This document shows, one piece after another, positions 16,629-24,575 of a stretch of DNA of 33,232 nucleotides; the first letter of the stretch is position 1; each line of letters begins with the position of its first letter. The translations under genes and the position numbers were made by a program. The notes under the pieces were generated by a model, which did no database searches, was not told the origin of the DNA, and worked only from the letters and a program-made list of their open reading frames with translations. Source of the stretch: Desulfovibrio sp. (GTDB lineage: Bacteria; Desulfobacterota; Desulfovibrionia; Desulfovibrionales; Desulfovibrionaceae); the NCBI GenBank assembly GCA_017396005.1, contig JAFQNG010000001.1, forward strand, positions 1 to 33,232, read 5' to 3'.

Positions 16629-16934
16629 TTATCGCCGTTTGCTGGCCTCGCTGTCAGCCTCGGCCTGTTTACGTCTCTGCTCGCGCCTTTTCTGAATAGC
16701 CTCCACACAGGTAAAATACTCATCGGCTCGATGACGCTGCAAACTACCATCTTCGTTGAAAATCAGAGAGCCTCGGCAGGCTGCCATTTCCGGATCACTG
16801 CGATATTCCTCCAGGGTAGCCCGCAAGGTGCGCATCTGCGTTTCAGAAAGAGTACCATACTCCATTTCCCATAAAACATAAAAAAAGGCAAACAGGATAA
16901 ACAAAGCGCCAAAAATCTTTCCCATGTATCCCAT
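16629..16934 (-). CDS. Small single-pass membrane protein, unknown function
   Basis: From the ATG at 16934 the product is about 101 residues. A hydrophobic helix near residues 5-22 (FGALFILFAFFYVLWEM) is followed by a charged soluble domain with two Cys (MAACRGSL, YFTCVEAI) and a strongly basic, repetitive C-terminal tail rich in Lys, Arg and Glu. I do not recognise a family. The longest frame starts at 17003, but that is upstream of a clear TATAAT box, so I reject it. AGGGAG lies just before the ATG at 16934, and an ATG three codons later (16925) is an equally fair start. The gene is flanked by radA downstream and the GGDEF/TPR gene upstream, both on the same strand. Confidence 0.65.
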   Translation of the reverse strand: MGYMGKIFGALFILFAFFYVLWEMEYGTLSETQMRTLRATLEEYRSDPEMAACRGSLIFNEDGSLQRHRADEYFTCVEAIQKRREQRRKQAEADSEASKRR

Positions 16935-16968
16935 AACTCCCTCGCATACCCAAAAAATATTCTGAAAT

Positions 16969-16974
16969 ATTATA
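16969..16974 (-). promoter_or_regulatory. -10 box for the small membrane protein gene
   Basis: A perfect TATAAT on the minus strand lies about 35 nt before the chosen ATG. No good -35 is present at 17 nt. A symmetric AATATT-CTGA-AATATT (16956-16971) overlaps the box and the expected start of transcription, and could bind a regulator. Confidence 0.45.
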
Positions 16975-17036
16975 CTTGTTCCTGCATACAACAGAGTTAC
17001 CACTCCGTCCAGCCGTACGCTCCTGCATGGACAGTA

Positions 17037-19436
17037 TCAGCGCAATACGGCACGGGCATCGGCCAGACGAGCCTCATCCTCACGACCCAGCTCACGCAGC
17101 GCTCTGGCCAGCGTCTGCCAGGCCTCGGGCCTGTCATGCAGGTTAGCGCTTCTTCTAGCCAGCAGCTCAGCTACAGCAGGGTCTTCTCTGCTGTCCAGAT
17201 ATATTCCGGCCAGTAAGAGCATAGCTGCCGCATCATGGGGGTTGCGCAAGAGAGCGTCATGCAAAAGCTCCCGTGCCTCCATCCCCCGCCGCTGTCGTAC
17301 GGCAACCCGTGCAAGATGACGCCGCGCCAAGCTGGAGCCGTCAGTCCGGGTATCTTCAATGGCGGCAGCCCGCTCATAAAAAGCCCGTGCTTCACTGCGA
17401 CGACCACCCTGCTCACACAGTTGCCCAAGACGTATATGGGCAAAGAGATGATTGGGCTCCAGACTCGCACATCGGCGATAATAGCGCGCCGCAGCACGGC
17501 GCTCATCCAGATGCTGACAAACTGTACCCAGATTATAGCATATCTGTGCGGTCATGGCAGTGTCGGGCTTGCACTTGAGCGCTTCCAGAAAGTGTCGTCT
17601 CGCCTCGTGCTGACGTCCCAGTGCAGCCATACAGACCCCTAGGGAGTTCCATGCCGTAGCATTACCGGCATCGGCCAGCAGGGCCTGCTTATACTCTTCT
17701 ATCGCGCCAAAGACATCCCCTAGACTGTAACGGCGATCGGCGCTGATATTCAGTGCCAGAGAATTGCACAGGCCCACATGGGGAGCAGGCAGCAAAAGAG
17801 CATACTCCAAAGCCTTAAGCGCACAGTCCTGCATCTCGGCCTTACGATATTGCAAAAAAGGATATGTCGCCAGACCTACACTTATCTGCAAGCCATCCTG
17901 CCCGACAGCCTGCACCATCTCTCTGTATAATAGCAGTAATGCCTCACCTACAGCGTCAGGATGAAAGACAATCAAGCCATTGCTGCCGTAATAGCCGGCA
18001 AAAGAATGTTCGTCTGCGGCAAGCTGTGCCCCCTGACTCTGCCACAGACTATCAAGGGATTCACGCATGCGAATATCATCTTCCATGGCTTCGGAGGGTG
18101 ACAGGCGCAGAACAGCCAGAGTAAAACACTGATATTTTTCCCGCTCACGTGCCAGCCTGACCAGAAACGCACCATGGCTGCACAGCGTCTCGCTATCCTC
18201 TGTTGCATCAGCATGCATATGTTGCAGAGGAGGCGCCTGAGCCTGATCCTGCCTGCCCAGAAGCGTCTGCCCGACATCCAGAGGGTCCAGCTCCGGCAGG
18301 CTGTCAAGCAGGGCTAGACGGTCACCCGTCTCTGGGACCAGTGTAGCGTCGTGCAGATGCAGCATCTCTCCTATGGCGTCATTATCGCGCACATGCAGCA
18401 GCGTCAGCTCGCCTTTATAGCATGACTGACCAAAGTTACCCCAAACGGCAAAACGCATGTTCTCACGGGCCTTGCACTGCCTGCCGAGATTTACCCTGAT
18501 GCGGCCCATGGACAGGTTTTCCAAAACCACGCCTCCATCCTGCAGAATGCGCGCAAAGGGTATAATACGGCTTTTCGATATATTGTCCTGTCCGGCCATA
18601 CTGGCTGCCTGACGGGCAAGGGCCATCAGACGCCGTGCCTGCTCAAACATGGGCAGGCGCAAATCTGATCCCTGCATATCCTGAGGATAGACGGCATGCC
18701 CTGCACACAGCTGCGGCTCCACTACTTTTTCAGACAGCGGATCCGACAGACGTATGGCAGACATTCGTTCCAGCGCAGCCGCCGCCTCTCTATGGCAGGC
18801 GCTACGACCGCTGACAGACAACAGAAGAGCCAGTTCATGCCGTCCAACTCTAGCGGCAGTCACATCGGATGGCAGGCCGTCACGACAGGCATCTGCCAAG
18901 CGGCGCAACATATCTTCCTCAAAGGCGTAACCGTGCTCTCTGGCCATGTCTTCACCATTGCGAAGACGCAACACTACAAGGCCCATGCACAGCTGATGCA
19001 GAGGTGCAGGACGGTCGTCAGGTTGGGCCGGATCATCCAGATGGGCACGTACCCTAGCTGCGGTCTCCTCCATCTGCTCGTACAAAGTACGCTCTGTAAC
19101 CAGACCTGTCAGAGTATCTAGGTAGGATGCTCTGATGTGGGCCAGATTCTCCAAACAAAGCAAAAGTAGAGCAGGCAAAATCGGCAAAAGCTGCCTGACT
19201 TCGCGTGCGCGTACACCATGCAGCATGAGCATGCCCAAAGGGCGCCCCTGCCATACCAATGGCAATAAAAGCTTTCGCTCACGAGGTAAAAATTCGGGAT
19301 TTTCAGGCTGTCCTTCGACAGGAAAGTATAGAGCATGACCACTGAAAAACAGAAAGGTCGCAATGCTCCTGCATAAGTGGGCTTCCATTTCCATGAGATC
19401 ACCACGGCCAAGATCAGGTAAGAGTTCGAGTTTCAT
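17037..19436 (-). CDS. Large cytoplasmic protein with two degenerate GGDEF-like regions and C-terminal TPRs
   Basis: This 799-residue protein has no membrane segments. Residues 1-100 look like a small GAF-type sensor. A GGDEF-like fold begins at DTLTGL (107-112), but the signature position reads VGRHELALL (197-205) in place of GGDEF. A middle part (about 300-360) includes GRIRVNLGRQCKARENMRF, which I cannot assign. A second GGDEF-like unit (about 425-560) has YYGSNGLIVFHPD where the signature belongs, followed by the conserved-looking ISVGLATYPF. From about 590 to the end there are tetratricopeptide repeats (AWNSLGVCMAALGRQHEARR, NLGTVCQHLDERRAAARYY and others). Without the signature, diguanylate cyclase activity is unlikely; a nucleotide sensor or scaffold is more plausible. 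The ribosome site is weak. Confidence 0.75.
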   Translation of the reverse strand: MKLELLPDLGRGDLMEMEAHLCRSIATFLFFSGHALYFPVEGQPENPEFLPRERKLLLPLVWQGRPLGMLMLHGVRAREVRQLLPILPALLLLCLENLAHIRASYLDTLTGLVTERTLYEQMEETAARVRAHLDDPAQPDDRPAPLHQLCMGLVVLRLRNGEDMAREHGYAFEEDMLRRLADACRDGLPSDVTAARVGRHELALLLSVSGRSACHREAAAALERMSAIRLSDPLSEKVVEPQLCAGHAVYPQDMQGSDLRLPMFEQARRLMALARQAASMAGQDNISKSRIIPFARILQDGGVVLENLSMGRIRVNLGRQCKARENMRFAVWGNFGQSCYKGELTLLHVRDNDAIGEMLHLHDATLVPETGDRLALLDSLPELDPLDVGQTLLGRQDQAQAPPLQHMHADATEDSETLCSHGAFLVRLAREREKYQCFTLAVLRLSPSEAMEDDIRMRESLDSLWQSQGAQLAADEHSFAGYYGSNGLIVFHPDAVGEALLLLYREMVQAVGQDGLQISVGLATYPFLQYRKAEMQDCALKALEYALLLPAPHVGLCNSLALNISADRRYSLGDVFGAIEEYKQALLADAGNATAWNSLGVCMAALGRQHEARRHFLEALKCKPDTAMTAQICYNLGTVCQHLDERRAAARYYRRCASLEPNHLFAHIRLGQLCEQGGRRSEARAFYERAAAIEDTRTDGSSLARRHLARVAVRQRRGMEARELLHDALLRNPHDAAAMLLLAGIYLDSREDPAVAELLARRSANLHDRPEAWQTLARALRELGREDEARLADARAVLR

Positions 19437-19794
19437 ATCATATCTCGCGTAATCTATTGAAATATCATGATATATCTTAAATCAAAAATTTTTTTGCCCC
19501 CATACTTCCGTGGCTGACAATGAACTCATTTTCACTATTGTCTGGGTACCGAAGGAAGAAGCGGAACGTGGCACAGCTTAACACTAACTTAAGTCTTGTA
19601 TCAAAGCGGTCTGAGTCCCTCTCATTACAAGAAACTGCACCCCGGTGCAATAACCCCGCGCTATGCGCGCCCTGGTGACAGCGGTACTGCTGTTGATCAG
19701 CATGCGTCATACCGCGTTTCTTCATCACCTTGCGGTATTATACGGGCAGCAAAGAACTTGCTTCAGGGGCCGACTTCTGTATAAAGTAACCGTC
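19437..19794. other. Non-coding, hairpin-rich region between divergent genes
   Basis: These 358 nt separate the GGDEF/TPR gene from rimI. A perfect 12-nt palindrome, ATATCATGATAT, lies at 19462-19473. Several stems follow on the plus strand: TGCACC/GGTGCA (19636-19649), CGCGC-TAT-GCGCG (19657-19669), TGCTG/CAGCA (19688-19702) inside GCGGTA/TACCGC (19681-19715), and AGCAA/TTGCT (19749-19763). ACCGC at 19711-19715 could pair instead with GCGGT at 19732-19736. I recognise no known riboswitch, tRNA, 4.5S or 6S signature. It may be a structured leader of the rimI-tpiA-secG transcript or a small RNA. Confidence 0.35.
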
Positions 19795-20283
19795 ATGTTA
19801 GACTCCTCTCATCCTTCAGATCAGCCCTCATGTCACTGCATGCTTATTTTTCGTCGATTAGGCCCAGAAGACAGCACTTCCATGCATGAACTGGAAAAAC
19901 GCTGCTTCACTCAGCCCTGGACTGAGAAGCAGTGCCGTGCCGCTTTTGAGCAGAAAGCTTTTGTGGCTTTAGGTCTTTTACAGGAGCAGAAACTCGTAGC
20001 ATATGTGTCTTTTTATCACAGTGTCGACGATCTGGAAATTCTTAATCTGGCCGTCTGTCCAGAGAAACGTCGTTCTGGCATAGGTAGACGTATGCTGAAC
20101 CAAGTCTTGCAAGTAGCCGCTAAAATGGATATTCAGAGGGTCTTGCTTGAAGTAAGAAGAGGTAATCATCCAGCAATAATGCTGTACGAGAGTTGCGGAT
20201 TTCGTCCAGCTGGTGTACGGCTATGTTATTATAGCGACACTAAGGAAGATGCCCTCATCTATTTCCTTGATTTGCACAATTAA
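19795..20283 (+). CDS. rimI: Ribosomal-protein-alanine N-acetyltransferase, RimI family
   Basis: This GNAT-fold acetyltransferase has 162 residues from the ATG at 19795, or 147 from the ATG at 19840, which is nearer the usual RimI length. The acetyl-CoA loop reads KRRSGIGRRML (the R/Q-xx-G-x-G/A motif). It is preceded by LEILNLAVCP and followed by VLLEVRRGNHPAIMLYESCGF, the RimI-typical block with the Asn and Tyr used in catalysis and CoA binding. FTQPWTEKQC near the N-terminus is also family-like. Neither start has a clear ribosome site. An even longer frame from 19663 would translate the structured region and is unlikely. It lies 20 nt before tpiA. This stretch looks more AT-rich than the aromatic operon. 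Confidence 0.88.
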   Translation: MLDSSHPSDQPSCHCMLIFRRLGPEDSTSMHELEKRCFTQPWTEKQCRAAFEQKAFVALGLLQEQKLVAYVSFYHSVDDLEILNLAVCPEKRRSGIGRRMLNQVLQVAAKMDIQRVLLEVRRGNHPAIMLYESCGFRPAGVRLCYYSDTKEDALIYFLDLHN

Positions 20284-20303
20284 GCCTTCCTGAAGGATCC
20301 ATT

Positions 20304-21068
20304 ATGCAAAAAATCATTGCAGCCAACTGGAAAATGTACAAGACTCGTGCCCAAGCAACACAGTACGCTTCTGAATTTACTGCCAGCCTGCGTAAAAAAT
20401 CATACGATGACCGCCTGATTTTAGTCTTTCCCCCCTTTACTGCCATCCATGACCTTTGCCAACATTTTTCCGATTTGCCTGGACTTGCCGTGGGAGCACA
20501 AAATTTTTATCCTGCCAATGAAGGAGCTTTCACAGGCGAGATATCTCCGAATATGTTACACGATGTAGGAGCGCAATGGCTTTTGGTAGGCCATTCAGAG
20601 CGAAGACACATCATGGAAGAAAGTTCGGATTTTATTGCTCGTAAAGTGAGTTCTGGATTGGATTATGGCTTTAAAATTATGCTATGTGTAGGGGAAACTC
20701 TGGCAGAACGTAATGCAGGAAAACTTGTCAGTATCCTTGATGAACAGCTTCGCAGCGCTATCGCCTCCCTGCCGGAGCATATACATAAGAATCTACCAGG
20801 ACGTTTCGCAGTAGCCTATGAGCCTGTCTGGGCCATTGGCACAGGCAGGGTCGCCGGATCGACAGAAGTGATAGAGGCACACGCTCAGCTAAGGCAGGTG
20901 CTGGAGTGTTATCTGGGCAAGGTTGCCGCTGACATTCCACTTTTGTATGGGGGGAGTGTCAAACCTGAAAATGCCCCTCTTCTTCTTGGACTTGACAATG
21001 TGGATGGCCTTTTGGTAGGAGGAGCCTCCTTGGAGGCGCAAAGCTTCCTGCAGATTATTGAAGCCTGA
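20304..21068 (+). CDS. tpiA: Triosephosphate isomerase
   Basis: This 254-residue glycolytic enzyme interconverts dihydroxyacetone phosphate and glyceraldehyde 3-phosphate. All signature blocks are present: the N-terminal AANWKMYKT (Asn8, Lys10), LLVGHSERRHI with the electrophilic His, AYEPVWAIGTGR with the catalytic Glu and the flexible loop 6, and LYGGSVKPEN near the C-terminus. The length is normal. AAGGAT lies 7 nt before the ATG. It follows rimI by 20 nt and precedes secG by 43 nt. Together with pgi further along, the window holds two central-carbon genes, but they are not in one operon. Confidence 0.97.
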   Translation: MQKIIAANWKMYKTRAQATQYASEFTASLRKKSYDDRLILVFPPFTAIHDLCQHFSDLPGLAVGAQNFYPANEGAFTGEISPNMLHDVGAQWLLVGHSERRHIMEESSDFIARKVSSGLDYGFKIMLCVGETLAERNAGKLVSILDEQLRSAIASLPEHIHKNLPGRFAVAYEPVWAIGTGRVAGSTEVIEAHAQLRQVLECYLGKVAADIPLLYGGSVKPENAPLLLGLDNVDGLLVGGASLEAQSFLQIIEA

Positions 21069-21111
21069 GCAGAATAGACTGTTTCGGATTGCCGGGTACG
21101 AGGAGGAAGTA

Positions 21112-21471
21112 GTGCAGACTCTCATTCTTACGCTGCATATTATTGTATGCGTACTGCTTGTTATCTTGGTTCTGCTGCAGGCAGGCAAAGAAGGCATGGG
21201 TGTCATTTTTGGTGGAGGCAGCAGTTCAGTGTTTGGCAGCGGCGGCGCAGGCGGTATTCTGGCCAAACTCACAGCACTTATGGCCCTCATCTTTGTGATC
21301 ACCTCCCTGAGTTATACCTATGTGAGCAGCTCCCGACCCAGCAGCGAATCAGTCATCCTCAAAACTACCATCGAAGAAAGCAGTGTGCCTGTACAGGTAC
21401 TGCCACCGGCAGCACCTAAGCCAACCCCTGCTGAACCGCAAAATGCCGGAGACCCCCCTAAAGCGCCATAA
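21112..21471 (+). CDS. secG: SecG, preprotein translocase subunit
   Basis: SecG is the small third subunit of the SecYEG channel. I place the start at GTG 21112, because AGGAGG (21101-21106) sits 5 nt upstream and the product then begins directly with the first membrane helix. The frame is open further upstream but overlaps tpiA. The protein has 119 residues: helix 1 (about 4-22), a Gly/Ser-rich loop with GMGVIFGGGSSSVFGSGG, helix 2 (about 45-64), and a Pro/Ala-rich tail with several PxP repeats. The loop and GGILAKLTALMALIF are typical of SecG. The tpiA-secG pairing is common in bacteria. A strong terminator follows. Confidence 0.93.
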   Translation: MQTLILTLHIIVCVLLVILVLLQAGKEGMGVIFGGGSSSVFGSGGAGGILAKLTALMALIFVITSLSYTYVSSSRPSSESVILKTTIEESSVPVQVLPPAAPKPTPAEPQNAGDPPKAP

Positions 21472-21489
21472 TCGAAAAAAGACATTACC

Positions 21490-21518
21490 AAAAGCCGCGG
21501 TTCTGCCGCGGCTTTTTT
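21490..21518 (+). terminator. Rho-independent terminator after secG
   Basis: AAAAGCCGCGG (21490-21500) and CCGCGGCTTTT (21506-21516) form a perfect 11-bp stem with a 5-nt loop, followed directly by the T-run. It lies 18 nt after the secG stop and ends the rimI-tpiA-secG transcript. The glycosyltransferase gene that follows therefore needs read-through or its own promoter, which I cannot see in the short gap. Confidence 0.93.
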
Positions 21519-21533
21519 ACCGGTCAGGACTCC

Positions 21534-22601
21534 ATGCCGGAGGAGCGTGTGCGTACTCTGTTTTTCTTCCCTCCCCTGAACAAACTTTCTGGGGGCATGG
21601 CTGTTATTGCCCGCATGTCCATGCAGTTGCGCCAAGCAGGATTTTCAACATTTCTTGTTCCGCGTGAAGACACGCAACTTGCATGTGATGCCGCACCTGA
21701 CGTCCCGATAATTTCATGGAACAATTTGCGATTTGCCTGTGATGATATATGGGTTGTGCCAGAAGGCTGGCCGCAGGGACTGCTCGCCGGCTTACAGGCT
21801 CATGTACAATGTGTTATCTATGTACAAAACTGGGCCTACCTGCTGCGCAATATACCCGCCACGACCCTGAGTTCTCTACCTGTCCAGTTCATGGCTGTTT
21901 CGCATCCTGTAGCCTGGTATATACGCGAGACAACCGGACGGCAGTCATTTCTCCTGCGACCTGGGATTGACACGAATCTTTTCCATCCCCATCCCGAACG
22001 ACAGAACTGTCCAGCCAAGCCCATAACTGAACGCCTGAAAGTTGCATGGATGCCTCGAAAAAACAAAGCCCTGACGCGACAGATTATAGACGTTCTGTCA
22101 GCGCGAGGCCAGGACATCGAGTGGATAGAGATTCATGGTCGCTCTCAAAAAGAAGTTGCCGAACTCATGCGCAACAGCCACATTTTTCTGGCAACAGGTT
22201 TTCCAGAAGGCTGTCCACTTCCACCTCTGGAGGCAATGGCTTCTGGATGTATTGTAGCAGGATGGGGTGGCTTGGGTGGATGGGACTATATGCGACAGAC
22301 AACTACATTTCCAGGAGCCTTTGAACCATGGTGGCCACAGGAAGATGTGCTGTGGGGAGGGAATGGTTTCTACGCAGCAGATGCGGATATTCTGGGTGCC
22401 GTCTTTGCTCTTGAGCAAGCCTGCCGTCTTTTACGTACAGGTGGACCAGAGCTCGCCCTCATGCGCAGACACACAGCAATGACAGTACAGCGCTATTCCA
22501 TTATACAACAAGCGCTGTCTGTAACAACGTTATGGTCTCTCTTCGAGAAAAACATAGCAAATAATAGAAGTATTTCTTCTTTACAGGAAAATTATGACTG
22601 A
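21534..22601 (+). CDS. Glycosyltransferase, GT-B fold (GT4-like)
   Basis: This 355-residue protein has a two-domain GT-B layout. The N-terminal half has PPLNKLSGGMAVIARMSMQL, the glycine-containing acceptor-side loop. The C-terminal half has EIHGRSQKEVAELMRNSHIF and then EGCPLPPLEAMASGCIVAG, which matches the GT4 EX7E-type nucleotide-sugar site (the first Glu in FPEGCPL, the second in LEAMASG). A Trp/Gly-rich insertion follows (GWGGLGGWDYM). It probably adds a sugar to a surface polymer or glycoprotein; donor and acceptor are unknown. There is no signal peptide. CAGGA precedes the ATG, which lies just after the secG terminator. The 3' end overlaps the Smr gene by 8 nt. Confidence 0.8.
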   Translation: MPEERVRTLFFFPPLNKLSGGMAVIARMSMQLRQAGFSTFLVPREDTQLACDAAPDVPIISWNNLRFACDDIWVVPEGWPQGLLAGLQAHVQCVIYVQNWAYLLRNIPATTLSSLPVQFMAVSHPVAWYIRETTGRQSFLLRPGIDTNLFHPHPERQNCPAKPITERLKVAWMPRKNKALTRQIIDVLSARGQDIEWIEIHGRSQKEVAELMRNSHIFLATGFPEGCPLPPLEAMASGCIVAGWGGLGGWDYMRQTTTFPGAFEPWWPQEDVLWGGNGFYAADADILGAVFALEQACRLLRTGGPELALMRRHTAMTVQRYSIIQQALSVTTLWSLFEKNIANNRSISSLQENYD

Positions 22602-23517
22602 CTGTGACAATTTTGGAGAAAATCCTTTCCGTCTCCTGGATGGGAACCTTTTTCCTCCTGCGGAGAAAAATAGTAAACTAAAGCTCATACAAAAACCTAT
22701 AAAAATAAAAAAGACTGCAAGGCAGTGCCCAGAAAATTCTTCGCCAGATGACGACTCAGCTCTGTTCATGGCTGCCATGAGCCGGGTAAACCCCGTCAAT
22801 ATCGCAGAATCTCGAGGTTTTTTGCTGGCAGAGCAATGCTCTCTCCCTGAACGGAAAAAATCCAGGGGGAAAAAACGATCCAGCAAAAAAGATACGCCAG
22901 TGTCTCTAGTGCAGGAGTCTCTCCCTCACCAGGAAACTACGGTACAGAACGAAGAAAGCGAATTCCTTCAAGCAATGGGACAGGTGCATCCTCTGAAAAG
23001 AGGCGGCCGGGATGTGACGCCTGCGCCACCTGCCGCACATCCCCCAGTACCGAGAGAAGAAAACCTGCAGGACTTCCTAGATGGCAAGCTGGAATTCGCG
23101 CTCTCTATGAGCGATGAGTATCTGGAAGGCTACGTTGTTGGTTTGGATCAAATGATCATGAACAAGTTGCGCAACGGCTCTCTCAGCCCAGAAGCACATC
23201 TTGATCTTCATGGTCTTAATGCGGTTCAGGCTTTTGAAGCATTGCGCGGCTTCATGAGGGGCGCATGGTATAAAGGGTTGCGTACAGTGCTGCTCGTACC
23301 AGGGCGCGGCCGCAACTCCCCTGATGGTTTGGGGATTTTGCGCAGTAAATTGCAGTTGTGGCTGACGCAAGACCCCTTCAAACGGGTAGTTCTGGCTTTC
23401 TGTACAGCGCAGCCTCATGACGGGGGACCCGGCAGCGTATATGTGCTGTTACGTAAATACCGCAAAAAAGGTCGGATATACTGGGAGCGTATGCCAGCCG
23501 ATGCTGATTTATACTGA
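22594..23517 (+). CDS. Smr-domain protein with a long disordered N-terminus
   Basis: The last 110 or so residues of this 307-residue protein form an Smr domain, as found at the end of MutS2 and in stand-alone nucleases: HLDLHGLNAVQAFEALRGF (the DLHG motif), LLVPGRGRNSPDG (the usual H/PGKG loop, here GRG) and GGPGSVYVLLRKYRKKG. Residues 1-160 are low-complexity, rich in Lys, Ser, Pro and Glu, with two similar short segments, DSALFMAAMSRVNPVN (about 54-69) and ESEFLQAMGQVHPLKR (about 126-141). These look like an internal repeat of a small motif. Smr domains cut branched DNA or RNA, and such proteins take part in ribosome rescue or repair; the job here is unknown. It overlaps the upstream glycosyltransferase by 8 nt and the opposite-strand gene by 9 nt. 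Confidence 0.85.
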   Translation: MTDCDNFGENPFRLLDGNLFPPAEKNSKLKLIQKPIKIKKTARQCPENSSPDDDSALFMAAMSRVNPVNIAESRGFLLAEQCSLPERKKSRGKKRSSKKDTPVSLVQESLPHQETTVQNEESEFLQAMGQVHPLKRGGRDVTPAPPAAHPPVPREENLQDFLDGKLEFALSMSDEYLEGYVVGLDQMIMNKLRNGSLSPEAHLDLHGLNAVQAFEALRGFMRGAWYKGLRTVLLVPGRGRNSPDGLGILRSKLQLWLTQDPFKRVVLAFCTAQPHDGGPGSVYVLLRKYRKKGRIYWERMPADADLY

Positions 23518-24540
23518 TAAACAGCCTGAGGCTGCATCAAGATAAAAGTTGCGATACACATCCCACTGTGGGCCGCAAAAATCTGTCGCCAGTACACCAA
23601 ATGCGCCACGTACAAGGGCTGTACGGCGTTCTTGCTCTTGGGCAAGACGAATAGTATGTACTTGTTGCGCCAGCAGGCAGGTAAAGACTTCTGCTACTGT
23701 TGCGGCACGAGCCAGAGCCGTATGTTTCATGAGGACTACTTGCTGCCCTGCTATTGCGATTTCCCGTAATTTTTCAGAGTTAGCAAGACTTAAAGCAGCT
23801 ATGCGGGCGGCGTCTGTTGCATCATTGCGCATATACAGCGGCAAAATTTCCTCACCGGGCGTGAAAAGCTCTGACAGACCATTAGCACAGTTTTCCATAA
23901 GCAAGGCCGCCCCACAGGCCATGGCCTCGAAGCATCGAAAATTTACTTCGCTGAATGCAGTTTGATTAAGAACAATACATGCCCGCCTGAATATGGGCAC
24001 ATAGTCGCCGCTCAACATCACCAAAGGCTGTTTTCGACGAAAGGCCCTGAGAAAGGGTTGTCTATCAGGGTTATTGCTGTGTTTTACAGTTCCCACAAAA
24101 GCTACAGGTATATCTCTGTCACCCTCCTCTGCTGAATTCGCAAGAGGGTGAGGACAAAAGAGGGGCAGCCACTGCGCTGTCAGCTCTTCCTGTGTAAAAA
24201 GCGCCAGGAAGTCTTTCTGAGCCACAAAGCTCAAGTCAAAACCATTGGCATAGGGAATATGCCAAGGATTACAGTAGGTATCGATGGAGTACCAGACATT
24301 TGGCCAGGGAACATTCTGTGGGTCGAGTAAAAGCGGAAGATTGCCATTATCACAATAAAACAGTACATTTGGAATAAAACCCTTGGCAGCCAAAAGTCTT
24401 TGTAGACGTAAATGAAAAAAAGGCTGTCTGACTACAATGTCTGCATGAGGGTCAAAGCTGACGGTCAGCACTTCATGGCCAAGCTTACGCAGGGCACTGA
24501 CCAGCATACCTCCGCCAAGATTAAGAATACGCACCTTCAC
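23509..24540 (-). CDS. CgeB-like glycosyltransferase
   Basis: This 343-residue protein starts with GTG: MKVRILNLGGGMLVSALRKLGHEV. The N-terminal half is a Rossmann-like domain with DPHADIVVRQP and WYSIDTYCNPW. The C-terminal half carries PVAFVGTV, then SEVNFRCFEAMACGAALL, resembling the CgeB/YkvP family of spore- and surface-maturing glycosyltransferases (Glu-x-MACG donor-site motif). The final 60 residues are helical and may be partner-specific. It begins 35 nt after the NtrC-type regulator gene and may be co-transcribed with it. Donor and acceptor are unknown. It converges on the Smr gene with a 9-nt overlap and no terminator between. Confidence 0.75.
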   Translation of the reverse strand: MKVRILNLGGGMLVSALRKLGHEVLTVSFDPHADIVVRQPFFHLRLQRLLAAKGFIPNVLFYCDNGNLPLLLDPQNVPWPNVWYSIDTYCNPWHIPYANGFDLSFVAQKDFLALFTQEELTAQWLPLFCPHPLANSAEEGDRDIPVAFVGTVKHSNNPDRQPFLRAFRRKQPLVMLSGDYVPIFRRACIVLNQTAFSEVNFRCFEAMACGAALLMENCANGLSELFTPGEEILPLYMRNDATDAARIAALSLANSEKLREIAIAGQQVVLMKHTALARAATVAEVFTCLLAQQVHTIRLAQEQERRTALVRGAFGVLATDFCGPQWDVYRNFYLDAASGCLSV

Positions 24541-24575
24541 CTCTGTTCGGTTCCAGCAAGACCCTGCAAAGACGA

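Noticed and set aside
16935-17003. Longer N-terminus for the small membrane protein, starting at 17003
   Set aside because: A perfect TATAAT at 16969-16974 would lie inside the coding sequence; starts at 16934 or 16925 fit the promoter and ribosome site.
19663-19794. N-terminal hydrophobic extension of RimI
   Set aside because: It would translate the hairpin-rich region and give a protein about 60 residues longer than the family; no ribosome site was seen.
19437-19794. tRNA, 4.5S or 6S RNA in the rimI upstream gap
   Set aside because: No T-loop, no SRP loop sequence, and no convincing 6S closing stem could be matched by eye.
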